Assembly (NCBI GenBank): GCA_022036555.1
Contig: CM039126.1
Coordinates: forward strand, 34,300,228-34,364,227
DNA length: 64,000 bases
Source of the DNA: Microstegium vimineum
Taxonomy: Eukaryota; Streptophyta; Magnoliopsida; Poales; Poaceae
Reading direction: 5' to 3'
In this document: positions 1-11,395 of the stretch, one piece after another
How the letters are laid out: every line of letters starts with the position of its first letter
Numbering within the stretch: position 1 is the stretch's first letter
Made by a program: the position numbers and the translations under genes
The notes under the pieces: generated by a model
Databases searched by the model: none
What the model was told of the DNA's origin: nothing
What the model saw: only the letters and a program-made list of their open reading frames with translations

Positions 1-70
1 CAGTCCGACGGAGCGTCCGTCGCTCCATGTCGGAGCGTTCGTCGCTCCGCATCGGAGTGTCCGTCGCGAA
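1..70 (+). promoter_or_regulatory. Palindrome-rich module upstream of the envelope-like gene (Sirevirus internal region)
   Basis: Three near-repeats of about 22 bp, each centred on GGAGCGTCCGTCGC or a one-base variant, follow one another at the window start. Each is an imperfect palindrome (GGAGCG..CGTCGCTCC). The same motif recurs in the 3' LTR of this element near 4,735-4,860, where it also precedes a CTTAAG. Clusters of palindromes are known from Sirevirus LTRs. A regulatory role here is inference from that shared architecture. The module may extend left of the window. Confidence 0.4.
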
Positions 71-804
71 CTTAAGGCGCAAATTTTTTTAAAATCCCCG
101 TCTCTTCCTCTGTCTCTCTCGGTCAATGTCAGGCATCCGTACGTCGCTCTGCCGGCTCTCCAAACCCTAACTGCCACCGTCGCTACTCCACCTCCCTGCG
201 CCGCCGCTTCTCCCTGAGCCGCCACCACCGAGCTCGCTGTGTGCCGCCCCTCTTCCACCTAGCGCCGCCGCGGCACCCATTCTCGCCGCCACCCAGACCG
301 CCGCGCTAGCACACGCCCCCCTCACACCGCCGCCAGTGGATCTGCCTGCTGGTCCTTCACTCTCTCGAGGATTGCTTGTCCTCCTTTTTGGGGTGTCAGG
401 CTGTGGATTGTGGATAATTGACCAGGGGATATTACCCTTTCTCTTGTTTTGGTCAGTGTTTGAGGTATGGCAGTTGGCAGTTCGATCCATTTTCTTACCC
501 CAATTTCATGCTTCTCACTAGACTTTGCTCACCCCTAGTTATGTGCTTATATATTATACTCCTATCTATCTAACGAGCAGGGTCAGTTGATCAGAGGGTC
601 AGTGTGTCAGTGACAGAGAACTCGGGGCAAAGCCCGCGAGTACGGAACGAGGCAAAGCCTCGCAAGGATAGTCTAGGGCCGGCGTGACACTCTTGCAGCT
701 GGTTGGTCTGCGGATTGTCAGTGTTTGATTGTCAGTGGGCAGTGAGTTTGAGGGTGTGACTTTTGAGGATCTTTTGTCAGAGGTTTGTTAGCAAAGTCTG
801 ATAA
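71..804 (+). other. Non-coding leader between the palindromic module and the envelope-like gene
   Basis: A pyrimidine-rich, then GC-rich stretch with CCGCCGCC-type words gives way near 350 to mixed sequence. A region around 600-680 contains two related words, GGGGCAAAGCCCGCGAG and GAGGCAAAGCCTCGCAAG, each able to form a short hairpin. No open frame here looks coding: the short frames overlap in opposite senses and show low-complexity composition. The position suggests an untranslated leader or spliced leader for the downstream envelope-like transcript, which I cannot confirm. Confidence 0.35.
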
Positions 805-3536
805 ATGGCAAGAACGAAGAATGTCGGTCCTGTTCTCGGTAGTGGTGGTGACCCTCCACCTCCACCGCGTCCACCCACTGATCGGGGAAGGGGTAAGCAG
901 AAGGTTGTGTCAAAGAAGCGCAAGGGGCCACTTATGGATTCCGATTCAGCAGTAGCACTTGTAGTGGCCGAGGCCGCAGAGATCGCGGAGCGAGGTGGAC
1001 GTCGCGCCGGTTTGAGGCTCTTGCCTTGCCGTGGAGCGCGTCGTGAGTCCCCTACGCGTCTAGAGACAGAGCCCACCGAGGCTACTGAGGCAGAGGAGAC
1101 AGAGCCAGTCCCAGAGACTGAGCAGACAGAGGCCGCGGGCCACTCTTCGATTGGTGAGCTGATGAGCCGCAGAGTGACACGATCCAGAGGCTCTCGTGCA
1201 CCACCTAGTCCTCTAGGACCTCATCTACCAAACCCAGTGAGGCATCAGGTTCGAGCTCTCACAGCGAAGCAAGTTCAGTTACTTCGCTTCGTGGACTTTC
1301 AGTCCTGGTTCCCAGCTCAGAGGGATCCCCGTGCTGGACGTGATTTCTATACCACGATTCACGAGGACTTTTACAGAGCATACGTCGACACTGACGCTCC
1401 TCTTAAGGCTCACAGAGTGTGCCCATCTGCTCACATAGAGGGGGTCGGTGGTCCAGAGATCCTACAACACCTGCAGTACCTTCAGGGGTTATCAGATTTG
1501 ATGGGACGATCAGGAGCTTATCAGAAGGATTGGGGCTATCAGTTCTATGCCTCACTATGGATCTCCCCTGATCACAAGTTCCTTCACTTTAGATTTCAGG
1601 GCCGTGACTTCAGGGTTTCAGCAGCTCGGTTCAGAGAGCTATTCCACTTAGAGTCCTCCCCTACGAGGTTTCACAACCTGTGCTATGGGGATCAGGAGGC
1701 CCCGCGCCGACCTCATGATGGAATAGTGCCATCTACAGATTTCGTGAGGCCATGCTTTCAGCTGCCGTTCTCAGAGGGTTCGAGTCGTACACCGCGAGAC
1801 CTCACTCCACTTGCTCGGATTCTCCACGAGGTACTCAGGCGTACCATCCTTCCTCGGATTGGAGCTCGGGACACCATTACCCGCCTACAGCTGTGGCTCC
1901 TAGCTCATATCATCCGGAATGAGAAGTTTGACCTTTGGGATCTGATTGTCAGCGAGCTTGAGGATATCATAGCTGCAGGATTCAGGGGTCACTAGCAGCT
2001 ATAGTTTGCTCACTGGATTTCATATCTTATAGTTGCCAAGACCCGATCTGGAGCTATGCGAGTCACTCTCACCAGGTCAGCGACTGAGTTTCCAGTATAC
2101 TCGATGAGTCAGCTAGTCATGCATGGAAATCTGCCTCGCCCCAGCAGAGCTTACAGACCAGGCACCAGGCAGACAGGTGTGCCACCTCAGTCGGCAGAGG
2201 TCACTAATGCCACAGTTGAGCAGATTGCTCAGGCAGAGCTTGCAGATCTTGATGCTGAGATTGACACAACTGCCGAGACTGTCTACAAAGAGGACCTGGA
2301 CTCTGACAGCTCAGATGAGGATTATCAGCTAGTGCGCGAGTACGCACCGATGTCTCATGATCATGAGGCAGGAGGGTCAGGTACAACTGTAGCTCCAGGT
2401 TCCAGCACCTCAGAGGCTACATTACTCACCATTCTTTCGAGGATGCAGGAGGAGCAGTCACACCAGGCAGAGGAACAGAGGCGACAGGCTGCCGATCTTC
2501 GGAGGCTTACAGAGCAGCAGTTGGCCACTCAGGCACAGACTCAGGCCAAGCAGGATGAGTTTCAGCGCCAATTCTTGGCCTATCAGCTGCAGCAGGCAGA
2601 GATTCAGAAGACCCAGACCTTGTTGCTTGAGCTCTTCTAGCCTCCAGCTCCGGGCAGACATTCACTCCTCAGATTCAGTTGCCCGGAGTCTCGCAGCAGC
2701 AGCAGTTCACCTCACCAGCACAGCAGACTCTAGTTATAGTGGTACCGACTCCAGCGTTACCGTCCGGAGGACAGCAGAGTCAGGCACCAGCTACTCCTCC
2801 GTTCCAGGCACCAGCTTCTCCCGAGTGCCAGTCTCCGAGGACCCAGGTGTCCTCTTGGTTAGTTTCGCCCGGTGAGCTTCAGACAGGATTTACTCCTATC
2901 CGGGGAACTACCATAGCAGAGGCCTCGTGAGACCTCTCAGCCTCCTACTTGGAGATCACGGGAGAAGATTCCCTAGGAGCAGCTCAGCTAGTCTCACCAG
3001 CTCCAGAGATTGCGGTGGATCCTCCGGCGACGGGCACTAACCTCTCTTCAGTTGCCTCATCGGAGATCGCACCTGAGCAGTCTACGCAGACAGTTACAAC
3101 TCCTGCAGCTGCAGTTCAGACAGACGCTATTTCACTAGCAGTCGAGACAGCTGTCACAGAGGCTCAGGATACGGATGTTACAGTTGCAGTATCCTCTCCA
3201 CTTCAGACTCACCCAACAGAGGTTGCAGCAGCAGTGTCACTAGTTGCACTAGCAGTGACACCTTCCCCCACGCCTCGAGTCTTTACTCGTCGGGTTTCCA
3301 GGCCCGCTACTACAGAGGCCGGACCGTCAGAGTCACCAGCTGAGCCTTAGGGGGGATCAGTTGAGACAGCAGCTCCAGAGCTTCTAGTGCCAGCTTCAGA
3401 GGTCACCCCAGCTACGCCTACACCTACAGAGGCCGAGATAGATGATGAGTCAGATGAGTTAGATGTTCAGGACTTCATCATGCTTGATCGCAAGGCTGCA
3501 ATTTCTTCACCTTCTTCTCCAGCCCCAGATACTTAG
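805..3536 (+). pseudogene. Broken envelope-like ORF of a Sirevirus-type Copia element
   Basis: The first open part (805-1995, 396 codons) starts MARTKNVG, has a basic, Pro-rich and Glu/Thr-rich N-terminus and then a globular part (about residues 150-390) with RFVDFQSWFP and HFRFQGRDFRVS. It resembles the 'putative plant transposon protein' found in the extra 3' ORF of grass retroelements. TAG codons at 1993 and 2002 interrupt it, yet the same frame runs on through 2056-2640, which holds an acidic segment and a Gln/Glu-rich likely coiled coil (about 2,440-2,640). After TAG at 2638 the protein-like composition shifts frame (2,679 onward), with further stops at 2928 and 3348 and a final TAG at 3534. 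The tail is Pro/Ala/Thr-rich and ends acidic. Location between pol and the 3' LTR fits a Sirevirus envelope-like gene; function as an envelope is unproven for this class. I see no clear signal peptide or membrane anchor. It is non-functional as read. Confidence 0.6.
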
Positions 3537-3552
3537 CTGTTGGTGCTAGATG

Positions 3553-3570
3553 CCAAAGGGGGAGAGAGGG
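3553..3570 (+). promoter_or_regulatory. Upstream polypurine tract (extra PPT)
   Basis: The run CCAAAGGGGGAGAGAGGG lies just after the end of the envelope-like gene and about 450 bp before the LTR. Sireviruses are known to carry repeated polypurine tracts in this part of the element. The same core (CAAAGGGGGAGAG) appears on the - strand of the unrelated-family Sirevirus copy at 55,383-55,396, which supports it as a conserved motif rather than chance. Confidence 0.5.
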
Positions 3571-4009
3571 TCGAGTATAGAGATAGGGGGATGGTTTTTG
3601 AATCTTTGTGTATGCTTAATTTCCCCGTACTCATGCATCATGTCTACCTTTATGCATTTGTATCTATGTGTGATGGATACTATGGTTGATGCCTGTGTGA
3701 AATATGGTTGGATGTGACAAACTCTTGATTATCACTAATATATCTTATGAGTTGTCTCATGTTTCATGATATATCTCTATGTTCAAATGGTAATTGAGCT
3801 TCCGCGTTATACTCCGTTACATGTGTTGAGAATATCAACAGGTACTCTTTTCTACATTCATACCTATGAGTATCATGGTTGGTGATTTGGCTTTGGTGAG
3901 CAAGTATATTTCATTACAAATTCACTAACCCTTGCTCAACCATTCCAAGTCACCAAATCCTAAACTATCACTCTTATCCATACTCGAGGAATTATTGTTG
4001 TCAATCACC
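3571..4009 (+). other. Non-coding spacer between the two polypurine tracts
   Basis: AT-rich sequence with no open frame of note. In the error-rich second copy of this element most of the corresponding stretch (from about 2,890 to 3,840) is missing at about 30,485-30,505. I see nothing else in it. Confidence 0.4.
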
Positions 4010-4022
4010 AAAAAGGGGAGAT
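4010..4022 (+). promoter_or_regulatory. LTR-proximal polypurine tract
   Basis: AAAAAGGGGAGAT ends directly at the TG that opens the LTR. This is the plus-strand primer site used in reverse transcription. The form (A-run, G-run, AGAT, then TG) matches the tract at 54,694-54,707 on the - strand, which also borders a Sirevirus-like LTR. Confidence 0.75.
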
Positions 4023-5603
4023 TGAAGAATCATGGCCCTAGTTGGTTTCGGTGATTAACGACAATTAGCGATTATTATGACTAACGGTGTTTTTGCAGAG
4101 GCTGTGCGTAGCTTAGTCATAGTGATCAACACGAATGGGCATTGATGGTCATCACTCAGCCCCCAAGATGAATATCGTTTCGGATGTCAAGGAGACATGA
4201 TGAAGACCCTAGCATAATAGGCTAAGTGTCATAAGGTGATGAAGGACACTTAGAAATAGATAGGGCTTCTCTTTTTATCTTTGACCGTACTATTAAGAGG
4301 GGTTGAGACTAGTAGCTTGACTTAGAAAAGCTTCATGAACTAGGTGTGGTGCACACTTGTGTTCCTTAGCTCTAAGCAATCCTATGTTGACTGTAAGATA
4401 GCCTAGAACAACTTCCGTATTCATCGCGACGAAAAACGAAGTTGAAAGGCCTGTTTTCTGAGCGACGGACGCACCTGACGGAGGCGTCGAACGCTGTCCA
4501 TCGCGTCGGACAAAGGTGTCGGACGCTGGGTGGTTAAGTCCACAGCGTCTGTCAGCCTTCCAGTGGCTATGTGTTTTTGGCTAAGCTTTTCAGGATCCAA
4601 CGGACGCTGTCCGTCGGTTTGGCGTCGGATGCTTGAAGAGCGTCCGTCGACCTTCTAGAGAGGGTGTTTTTCAGCCCAAGCCAGAGTCCAGCGTCGGACG
4701 CTGGGATGAGCGTCCGTCGTCCCTGTGACGGAGCATCCGTCGCTGGGAAATCGTGTCAGAACTAGCCGTTGGGCAGGGCGTCGCCCAAACTTTGTACAGA
4801 ACTAGCCGTTGGGGCATGCAACGGAGCGTCCGTCGCCTAGTCGATGGAGCGTCCGTCGCCATCTTAAGTTGCCAGCCCGAGCCAGTTTTCTGAGGGGTTA
4901 TTTATATCTCCTCACACTTCTCTCCCACCTTGCCTTTGCTCATTTGAGTTGCTGAGTTTGTTGAGAAGGTTGGGAAGAGAGCAAGAGCCCTAGAGTGAGA
5001 GAGTGATTCGTGATTTCATCCATCCTCCCCTCTAGTTCATCCAAGAGTTCAAGTGTGCATCCTCTAGTTGTGAAGCTTGAGTGAGTCAAGCGAAGATCGA
5101 AGCTTGTTACTCTTGGTGATCGACATCACCTAGACAGTCCGATGGTGCTTGGAGGAAGGTGATCGCCGGAGGATTGTCGGCGACCCTTCTTCGTCGACGT
5201 TGTGATCGGTTGTGGGCGATTCACCGAGCCGGAGTGGCGAAGAATCAGCCCGTAGAGAGCACTCATCCCTTGCGCGGGATTGAGGGGGAGCTATACCTTG
5301 CGAGGTGCTCCAACGAGGACTAGGGGGGAGTGTCGACTCCTCGATACCTCGGCAAAACATCGCCGTGTCAAGCATCTCTTTCCCTAGCTCTTTCTTACCG
5401 CATTACTTTTCGCACTTGTCTCTCAATTCATACTAGAATTGTGTAGGAAGTTTTCGTTTTCTATTGACTTGCTACCGCTTTCTAGCTAGGACACACAAGC
5501 GGTCGGCACCAGGGGGTTAATTGGCTCTTTATAGGTTTAATTGTTGTTTAGAAATTAAAAAGAGCCCAATTCACCCCCCCTCTTGGGCATCTTGATCCTT
5601 TCA
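4023..5603 (+). repeat. 3' LTR of Sirevirus-type Copia element (clean copy)
   Basis: The LTR begins TGAAGAATC and ends GATCCTTTCA, which are near-perfect inverted termini. It follows a polypurine tract. A cluster of GACGGACGC/GCGTCCGTC palindromic words occupies about 4,460-4,860, followed by a TATA-like TTATTTATAT at about 4,898, as expected for a Sirevirus promoter. The last 50 bp contain AATTCACCCCCCCTCTTGGG, the conserved end seen in grass Sireviruses. Error-rich relatives lie at about 19,949-21,523 (5' LTR) and 30,652-31,991 (3' LTR of the duplicated copy). The element's own 5' LTR is not in the clean left contig; it would lie left of the window. Confidence 0.85.
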
Positions 5604-5608
5604 AAGGG
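5604..5608. repeat. Target-site duplication AAGGG (right side of Sirevirus)
   Basis: The five bases after the LTR end are AAGGG. The same AAGGG sits immediately before the presumed 5' LTR start in the error-rich contig (19,944-19,948). The match links the clean 3' half and the poor full-length copy as one and the same insertion. Confidence 0.6.
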
Positions 5609-6510
5609 TCGCTGTTGTGCTCACGAGAGGAGAAGGCGGGCTCGCGGGAGGGAAGGCCACACCATCACCACGTGGCAGGGGGGAGTGGAAGTGGGAAAGG
5701 ATGGTGAGGGGAGGGGAGGACCAAGGCGCGTTAAGTGGAGTTTTTTCTTTTTTCATTGAGGTGGTGGCGTGGAGTCACGGCTGACTGGGGCCTCCTTTTT
5801 CTTGATGGGCCTTCACCGGTCCATAACCTTTTTACCGATTCGGGCCGTGCCGTTTGGTGTCTGAGCAGCGGCCTAGCACAACCCTATTCACCGGACTGGG
5901 TCAACATGGGCTTGTGGAAAACAGGGCCATGCCATGCTCGCGCCAGACTAAATATTTGTGCTTCGTGCGGGACCATTAGACCACGGGATGCATGCTCATC
6001 TATGGGTAGGGTAGTGCTAGCCTACATGCACAAACATCTGAAGGAACCTAACAACTAAACTTCAGATGTGTTAAAGTGCCAAGTTAGCTTATTAAGGTCA
6101 AGTTTAAGTTAGCTTTGCTGACTAAAGGAAGCAGAGATTGTCAGTTTATTGTAGAGTGGGTCGAGCACTTATCTAAAAGACAAGCATGAGAATCTATTTG
6201 AGCAACTCAATGATCCTGAATGGTTGAAATGAAGATAAGTTATGCTTTTTTAGGAACTGGGATTTTTTTTGTGTGCTAGGGGGTGTGTGGGAGGTTGCGT
6301 AAGGACGCATGTATGAAGCGTGTCTCTATAGACAACAATTTTTATAGTGTTTTGATAGGACACAGACCAATCATTGGTTAACATCATAAATCAGTAATTC
6401 ACTTTTATATTCAATGAAAGTGATTCAGATATTTATTTTCTATATCCCCAATGGCTATAGAAAAAATCGATCCACGGTTGGCTAGATAGCTTCCAGTTAT
6501 TCCGTCTTAA
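5609..6510. other. Flanking intergenic DNA, no gene recognised
   Basis: The left part is GC-rich with a purine-rich stretch (about 5,620-5,730), then mixed sequence with words like GGGCCGTGCCG. One open frame of 107 codons (5,735-6,058) has no recognisable domain and reads like chance. From about 6,060 the sequence is AT-rich. A second copy, with errors, lies at about 31,992-32,830. Confidence 0.5.
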
Positions 6511-6652
6511 TTCTATCTTAAGAAGAAATCTTTTCATGCAAATCAATGATATCTCCAAACCTCTTTACCACACTTACTTATTCTGTCTTAAGAAGAGATC
6601 TTCTCACAAATCGATAAAATCTCCACACCTTTATACCACACTTGCACAATGA
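6511..6652 (+). repeat. Imperfect tandem repeat, 80-bp unit, nearly two copies
   Basis: TTCTATCTTAAGAAGAAATC at 6,511 recurs as TTCTGTCTTAAGAAGAGATC at 6,591, and both units go on through ATCTCCA, ACCTCTTTACCACACTT or its variant. The second unit is slightly shorter and more diverged. It is present again in the overlapping contig at about 32,825-32,970. No function is apparent. Confidence 0.7.
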
Positions 6653-7902
6653 CACCACAACTCCATGAGATAAGTCGGTCAGGAACCTGTGCATTGAAAG
6701 TGGGACAAACGAGGGAGTCCCTCATCTCTGATGAATCTCTCAAGGCTGGAACCCATACAAACCCCAGGGAGGTACTAAGTCAGACTGACCACTCGGCCAG
6801 CCAACTATTCTCGGCTCGATTTTATATCATTTTATCTAAAAAAATATACTATAAACATGTCCATTTCAGGTTGATGTGATTTGTGAGTTATTGCAGCAAA
6901 ATTTAAAACCCTTAACAATTATATTAGAATATTTGACATTATTTATTATATTTGATTACAAATACAATTGGATAAATAATTGAGGCGTCTAGACAAAACA
7001 CAAATCTCCTAACCAAGGGAAAAATTAGTCACAATGCCAGAACACATAGGTCCTCTGGTAGAATGTTACCGAGCAGCTTTTTCCCCTTCCTGGGCACTCC
7101 ACTCTGCCATAGTGCCATCCTCACGCGCTGCCTGTGGGCAAACGCCAAACCAAACCCAATGAAGGCATGCCACCCCTAACATTCACCACTGCATTTGTTC
7201 GTCTCTGGAAATAAAAAAGCCCGCTGCCAGCCCTCTGAGCCCATCAAGCCTGTCGCTTGGCAGCAGCGACTATCCATTCCATCGTAGGCCAACGAAGTTG
7301 CCCTCCCCCATCATATGCCACCGGCCACCTTTACTGGATATCTGTAGAGAGCCACTGGATTAGCCCCTCCCCAATCATACACCACTGGTCCCCCAATAGA
7401 CCTTCAGAGAAGGGAGAAGGCATGAGTAGAGTGAGGCAACAAACAAATCTACAGAGAAGGGAGAACCGATCTACTTGGGTCCTATTTTCTCCTACCGCTT
7501 CCAACTTCTCCAACATATTCACATGAGCTTTTTTTTCTCCGCTCTCTTCCTCTTATACATCCAATACAAGCAAGTGAAGCCAATTTTCCATCGGCTTTAT
7601 GAGAGAAGGAAAGACTAGAGAGAAAAAAACTCCTTTAAATAGTATATGAACAATGAATGTATTAGAAAAGCTAGAGCCGGTAGGAGTTCTAACAAATAGG
7701 GCCTTAAAGTGAGGCAATGAGGCCGTGTTTGTAGGATCCCGCACCCTCCTTGATGTATCCAACCATGGGCAACATGGAAGGAACTCCCATGCTGCATGTC
7801 GTCAATAGAGGGCAACCCGAACCATGTGCCACAGCCAGAGGAGCACCTATGCCACACAGCACCATTGGAGGGAGCTTAAGACACGTGCCACCATTGGAGA
7901 TA
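6653..7902. other. Intergenic DNA, no gene recognised
   Basis: AT-rich to about 7,060, then mixed sequence. Short frames of 60-90 codons occur on both strands (for example 7,257-7,526 and 7,750-7,941) but overlap one another and have no domain, so I do not call genes. The copy in the second contig (about 32,970-34,188) carries several single-base indels that break these frames, which argues against coding. Confidence 0.5.
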
Positions 7903-10900
7903 TGTCACACTCCAAAATTTCCTATTTTGGGTTGTGCTTAAAAATACTAAATAAATTGAATATTTTTCAACGTTGATATAAAATTTTCCAAGATTAGTTT
8001 AAGTTTGCACAAATATAATATAGGAAAAGTGAATTTATAAATGTTTCTAAATTAATTTGACAGGCTTTGATTGTTATGGTGGTTGTTCGTCGATTGTCTT
8101 GATGCATGTGAGTGTGTAAAGCTTTTAAATGCGTTTAGTAAGTCGTTTATCGGTTTTTCGGCTCGTCTCTATCTTTTTCTATAATCAAATTCTGGCTCTC
8201 TCAGTCTTAACCTTTCTTTTGGACATTCTCAAGATCTTTTGTCTCTAGAACAAATCATTCCCTTGAGTTCATAATTCATCAACATGTCTCTAAATTCTTT
8301 CTGGGAATTTTTCTGGTTTTTTCCTGATCTTTTTTCCTATTTATCTATGAGCATATTCTAATTTTTATATGCTTCAAAATACTTTTTTGTGACCTCCAAA
8401 TATTTTATTTTGGTTCATCATGTTCCAATGTGTCTCTGAGAATTTTTCCCGAATTTTTGGAGCTTTCGGAATAATTTTCGTGGTTTAAATAGCAATTCTA
8501 GACTTTTCTGAAATTATTTTAATCTAAAAATTAATTAAATCCGAAAATAAATAATAAACATTCTAATTTTCCATCAGCCCACAAAGCCCATGTGCAATAA
8601 TCCTTATAGATCTTAAAGGCACATGCATTTATTTACTAATAGATTTTGATGGTTAAAGTGGCCCATTAATAAAGGTGGATGATGCAACATCAAATAGTAC
8701 CACCTTACTAGTTGATGTTGATGTGGGGAGCTTTTCTCCCTATAAATATGTACCCACCCCTTGGTCAAAACACACCACATCTTCCATAAGGGAAGCCCCT
8801 AGTTTGAGAATGCCTAATGGTAGAAAATTTATCTTTTCCCTACTCCGCCATCGTCGTGATGTTCTCATCGGTTAGTTTTATCGCCACTCTTTCTTCGTTT
8901 TATCTATGTTTCGCTTTATTCCTATTGCGTTAGAATCGTGTTGTCACGCTTTATGTAGTAGTGTTAATGTTTTATAGGTTTCTTAATTATAATGTTTCGT
9001 TAATTTATATATTAATTTTGTTAATGTTTATTTAAAAATTTAATAGCTTTTTAATTAATTAAAGCAATTTAAGTTTAATTCTGTTTTGCACCATTTAAAT
9101 TGTGTTTGATTCATGTTGATATGATTTATAAAATAGTGGTAATGTTTATCATGACATATGTCTTTCCATATATACTTAAATATTCAATTGATTAAATATG
9201 TTTACCACTAGCTTTATAATTAGAATCAGTATATGTTTTATACTCAGATCTTTTGTATAGAAATATTAATATGAGTAATTATAATATTAATATGTTTTTA
9301 AAATATAATTTATTAGTTCAAACATGTTGTCAAATTGATAAACTCATTTAAATGCCTTTACATGTTTATTCTCTTTTGCAAAGATAAAGTTTAACCTGTT
9401 TAAGAATAAATTATGTGATAATATTTACAAGATTAAATATGATTGATGGTTAACTTAATGTACTTTTAATTATACATTCTTAGTTGAAACAAATTTTTGT
9501 ATATAAATATGATAAACTTGTTTAGATGTTTTCATATATATCTTTTCTTTTTGCAAATATATAATTTGATTAAAGTTATATGGCATCGTTATAAATGAAA
9601 TATGAGTAGTTCTAATTGAGCTTGTGAACTAATTTATGATATAACTACATAGTTTTATTTAACAAAAATAAATCAAGTGTGTCTATTTTTCTGTCATAAT
9701 AAAGTAAATCTTTCGATAGTCGTTTCTTTAGCGACAGTTCCGTTATCGGCGTCTCTTGTGTTCTCTCGACCATAGCAGCGAGCTCCGTTTTAATAGATTG
9801 TTTTCTTTTGTGTGGTGTATTGTTCTTAGTTGTCTCTTTTGTTTGCTTGCATATTTTGCTCCTGTTTGTGATGATTGATGCGTTTAGAACGTGATCCTTC
9901 GGTTAAGGAAGAGGAGCAAGATCCTGAGGAGTTTGAGCAGCCTGAGCTTGATCAAGGCAAGTGCAGACACCTTTGATTATTTTGTACCTACTTCACTTTA
10001 AATGCACTTTACTTGCATGTGTCTAAACTTGTGAAACACTAGGACATAAATAGACTTGTCGTACCTTCCTTGCTCACATGGGGTTTTCTGTTTATCAACA
10101 GTAATGTAGATATGCTTAGTTGCTTTACCTGCTTTACCTTATGATGACAGTTCTAAACATGATAACTACTTTTACTAAAAATGATTCAATGGTTAATGTA
10201 ACATGGCAATGATGGGATCTCTCGACAGTTGGATTTAGTTGGTTCGAAGGGGGAAACGAGTAGCCGGTCTGGGACCGGTGTTTGTTTTCGTGTACTCATA
10301 TCTCCTCTCCCTGAGAGCCGATTCATGGAGCGGCCACCTAGGACATCCATGCAGCTTCAAGCTATATGACTCTGGCTTGACTAATTAACAGGACAATCAC
10401 CTTAGTCACATTTAAATGCACCATTTAAAATATTTTACGAACTGCATTGACCTTTTAAATGACATTTTTTTGTTTAATTCATTATTTAGGACATAACTAC
10501 ACATAATTTAGCATTTACACTCATATGGACGATTCTTATATTAGTTTAGAGGCCCACTACATGGTTTATACTAAATAGTTCTTGATGTGTACATCTTTGT
10601 AATTGAAAAGGTTTTTATTTGAGATTATATAGGAATAAAAATATTCATTTTTTAAATTCTTAGTTTCTTATGTTCAAATTTTAAAATTTCGAAATAAACT
10701 TAGATGAAGACATGCTCTATAACAAAGTTGCAGTGCCCGAAGAGCTTTAGAACTCTTTAGTTTCGAACATTATTTTCGTTTGAGACCGTTTAGTTAGTTA
10801 AAATTTAACACAAGATTCATATTATAAGTTAATATACAAGTGTGCTTCTATAAATGACTCAATCACATATACCATTTGATATGTGATAAGACGGTTTGGC

Positions 10901-10960
10901 TTTGCCGACTTTGTGAATCCGTTTTGCATGTTCCTAAAAATATATATTGTAGCGGAATTT
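7903..10960 (+). repeat. LTR-like segment (probable truncated or solo LTR of a Ty3-type element)
   Basis: It opens with TGTCACACTCCAAAATTTCC, a form typical of long plant LTRs that start TGTCACACC. A TATA box (TATAAATA, 8,741-8,748) sits in CTCCCTATAAATATGTACCC and is followed by an A/C-rich leader, as in LTR promoters. The 3' part has a short acidic coding-like word around 9,880-9,960 that I associate with such LTRs. I find no matching GTGTGACA end and no target-site duplication, so the right boundary is a guess and the segment is probably truncated. A second copy begins at 34,189. No protein-coding gene is seen in these 3 kb. Confidence 0.4.
8741..8748 (+). promoter_or_regulatory. TATA box in the LTR-like segment
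   Basis: TATAAATA lies in a CTCCC-TATAAATA-TGTACCCACCCC context, the usual arrangement of plant LTR promoters. The duplicate copy has the identical site near 35,023-35,030. Confidence 0.45.
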
Positions 10961-10982
10961 GTTATGCTTGAGCTGGAATAAC

Positions 10983-11395
10983 ATCTCCAATAGTTTGACA
11001 AAATTCAATTGACAAATATCGTGATTTGACAACTTACTAAAATATATGACAAGTAAAAAAATAGACTCTCTCCAACAGTTTGACATAATTGTTTGGCAAA
11101 TCTTTGACAAATTTGCATCAGGAACCCTAAAAGTGAAACAAGATTAGTTTTATGTCCTTTCACCTCTGGCAAACTGGCATCCGAAATCCTGAGAGTGAAA
11201 GAAAATTAATATATGCCCTTCTACCTCGACGTATGCCGGCAATGCGTGCGGGTTTGCACGTGCGCATATATGCGCTTGGAGGGGGAGATTTCTCATGTTG
11301 CTAAAATTTGGCAAGTTGAATGCCAATCTATTGAGGGGTAATTTTTCTATTTTTGTCAAAAAAAATAAAGGATAGTAAGTAAGTTTGATAAACTG
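10983..11395. repeat. MITE-like inverted-repeat element, right end missing at the contig quality break
   Basis: It begins ATCTCCAATAGTTTGACAAA. In the clean second copy (37,259-37,674) the right end is TTTGATAAACTGTTGAAGAT, whose complement is a close match to the left end. An internal TCTCCAACAGTTTGACA repeats the terminal motif near 11,070. In this copy the final bases are lost where the sequence quality changes at 11,396. No coding potential. Superfamily not determined because no clear target-site duplication is visible. Confidence 0.5.

Noticed and set aside
336..521. Short frames in the leader of the Sirevirus 3' region (also 167-490 on the other strand)
   Set aside because: Opposing low-complexity frames in GC-rich or pyrimidine-rich DNA, with no domain and no support from the second copy.
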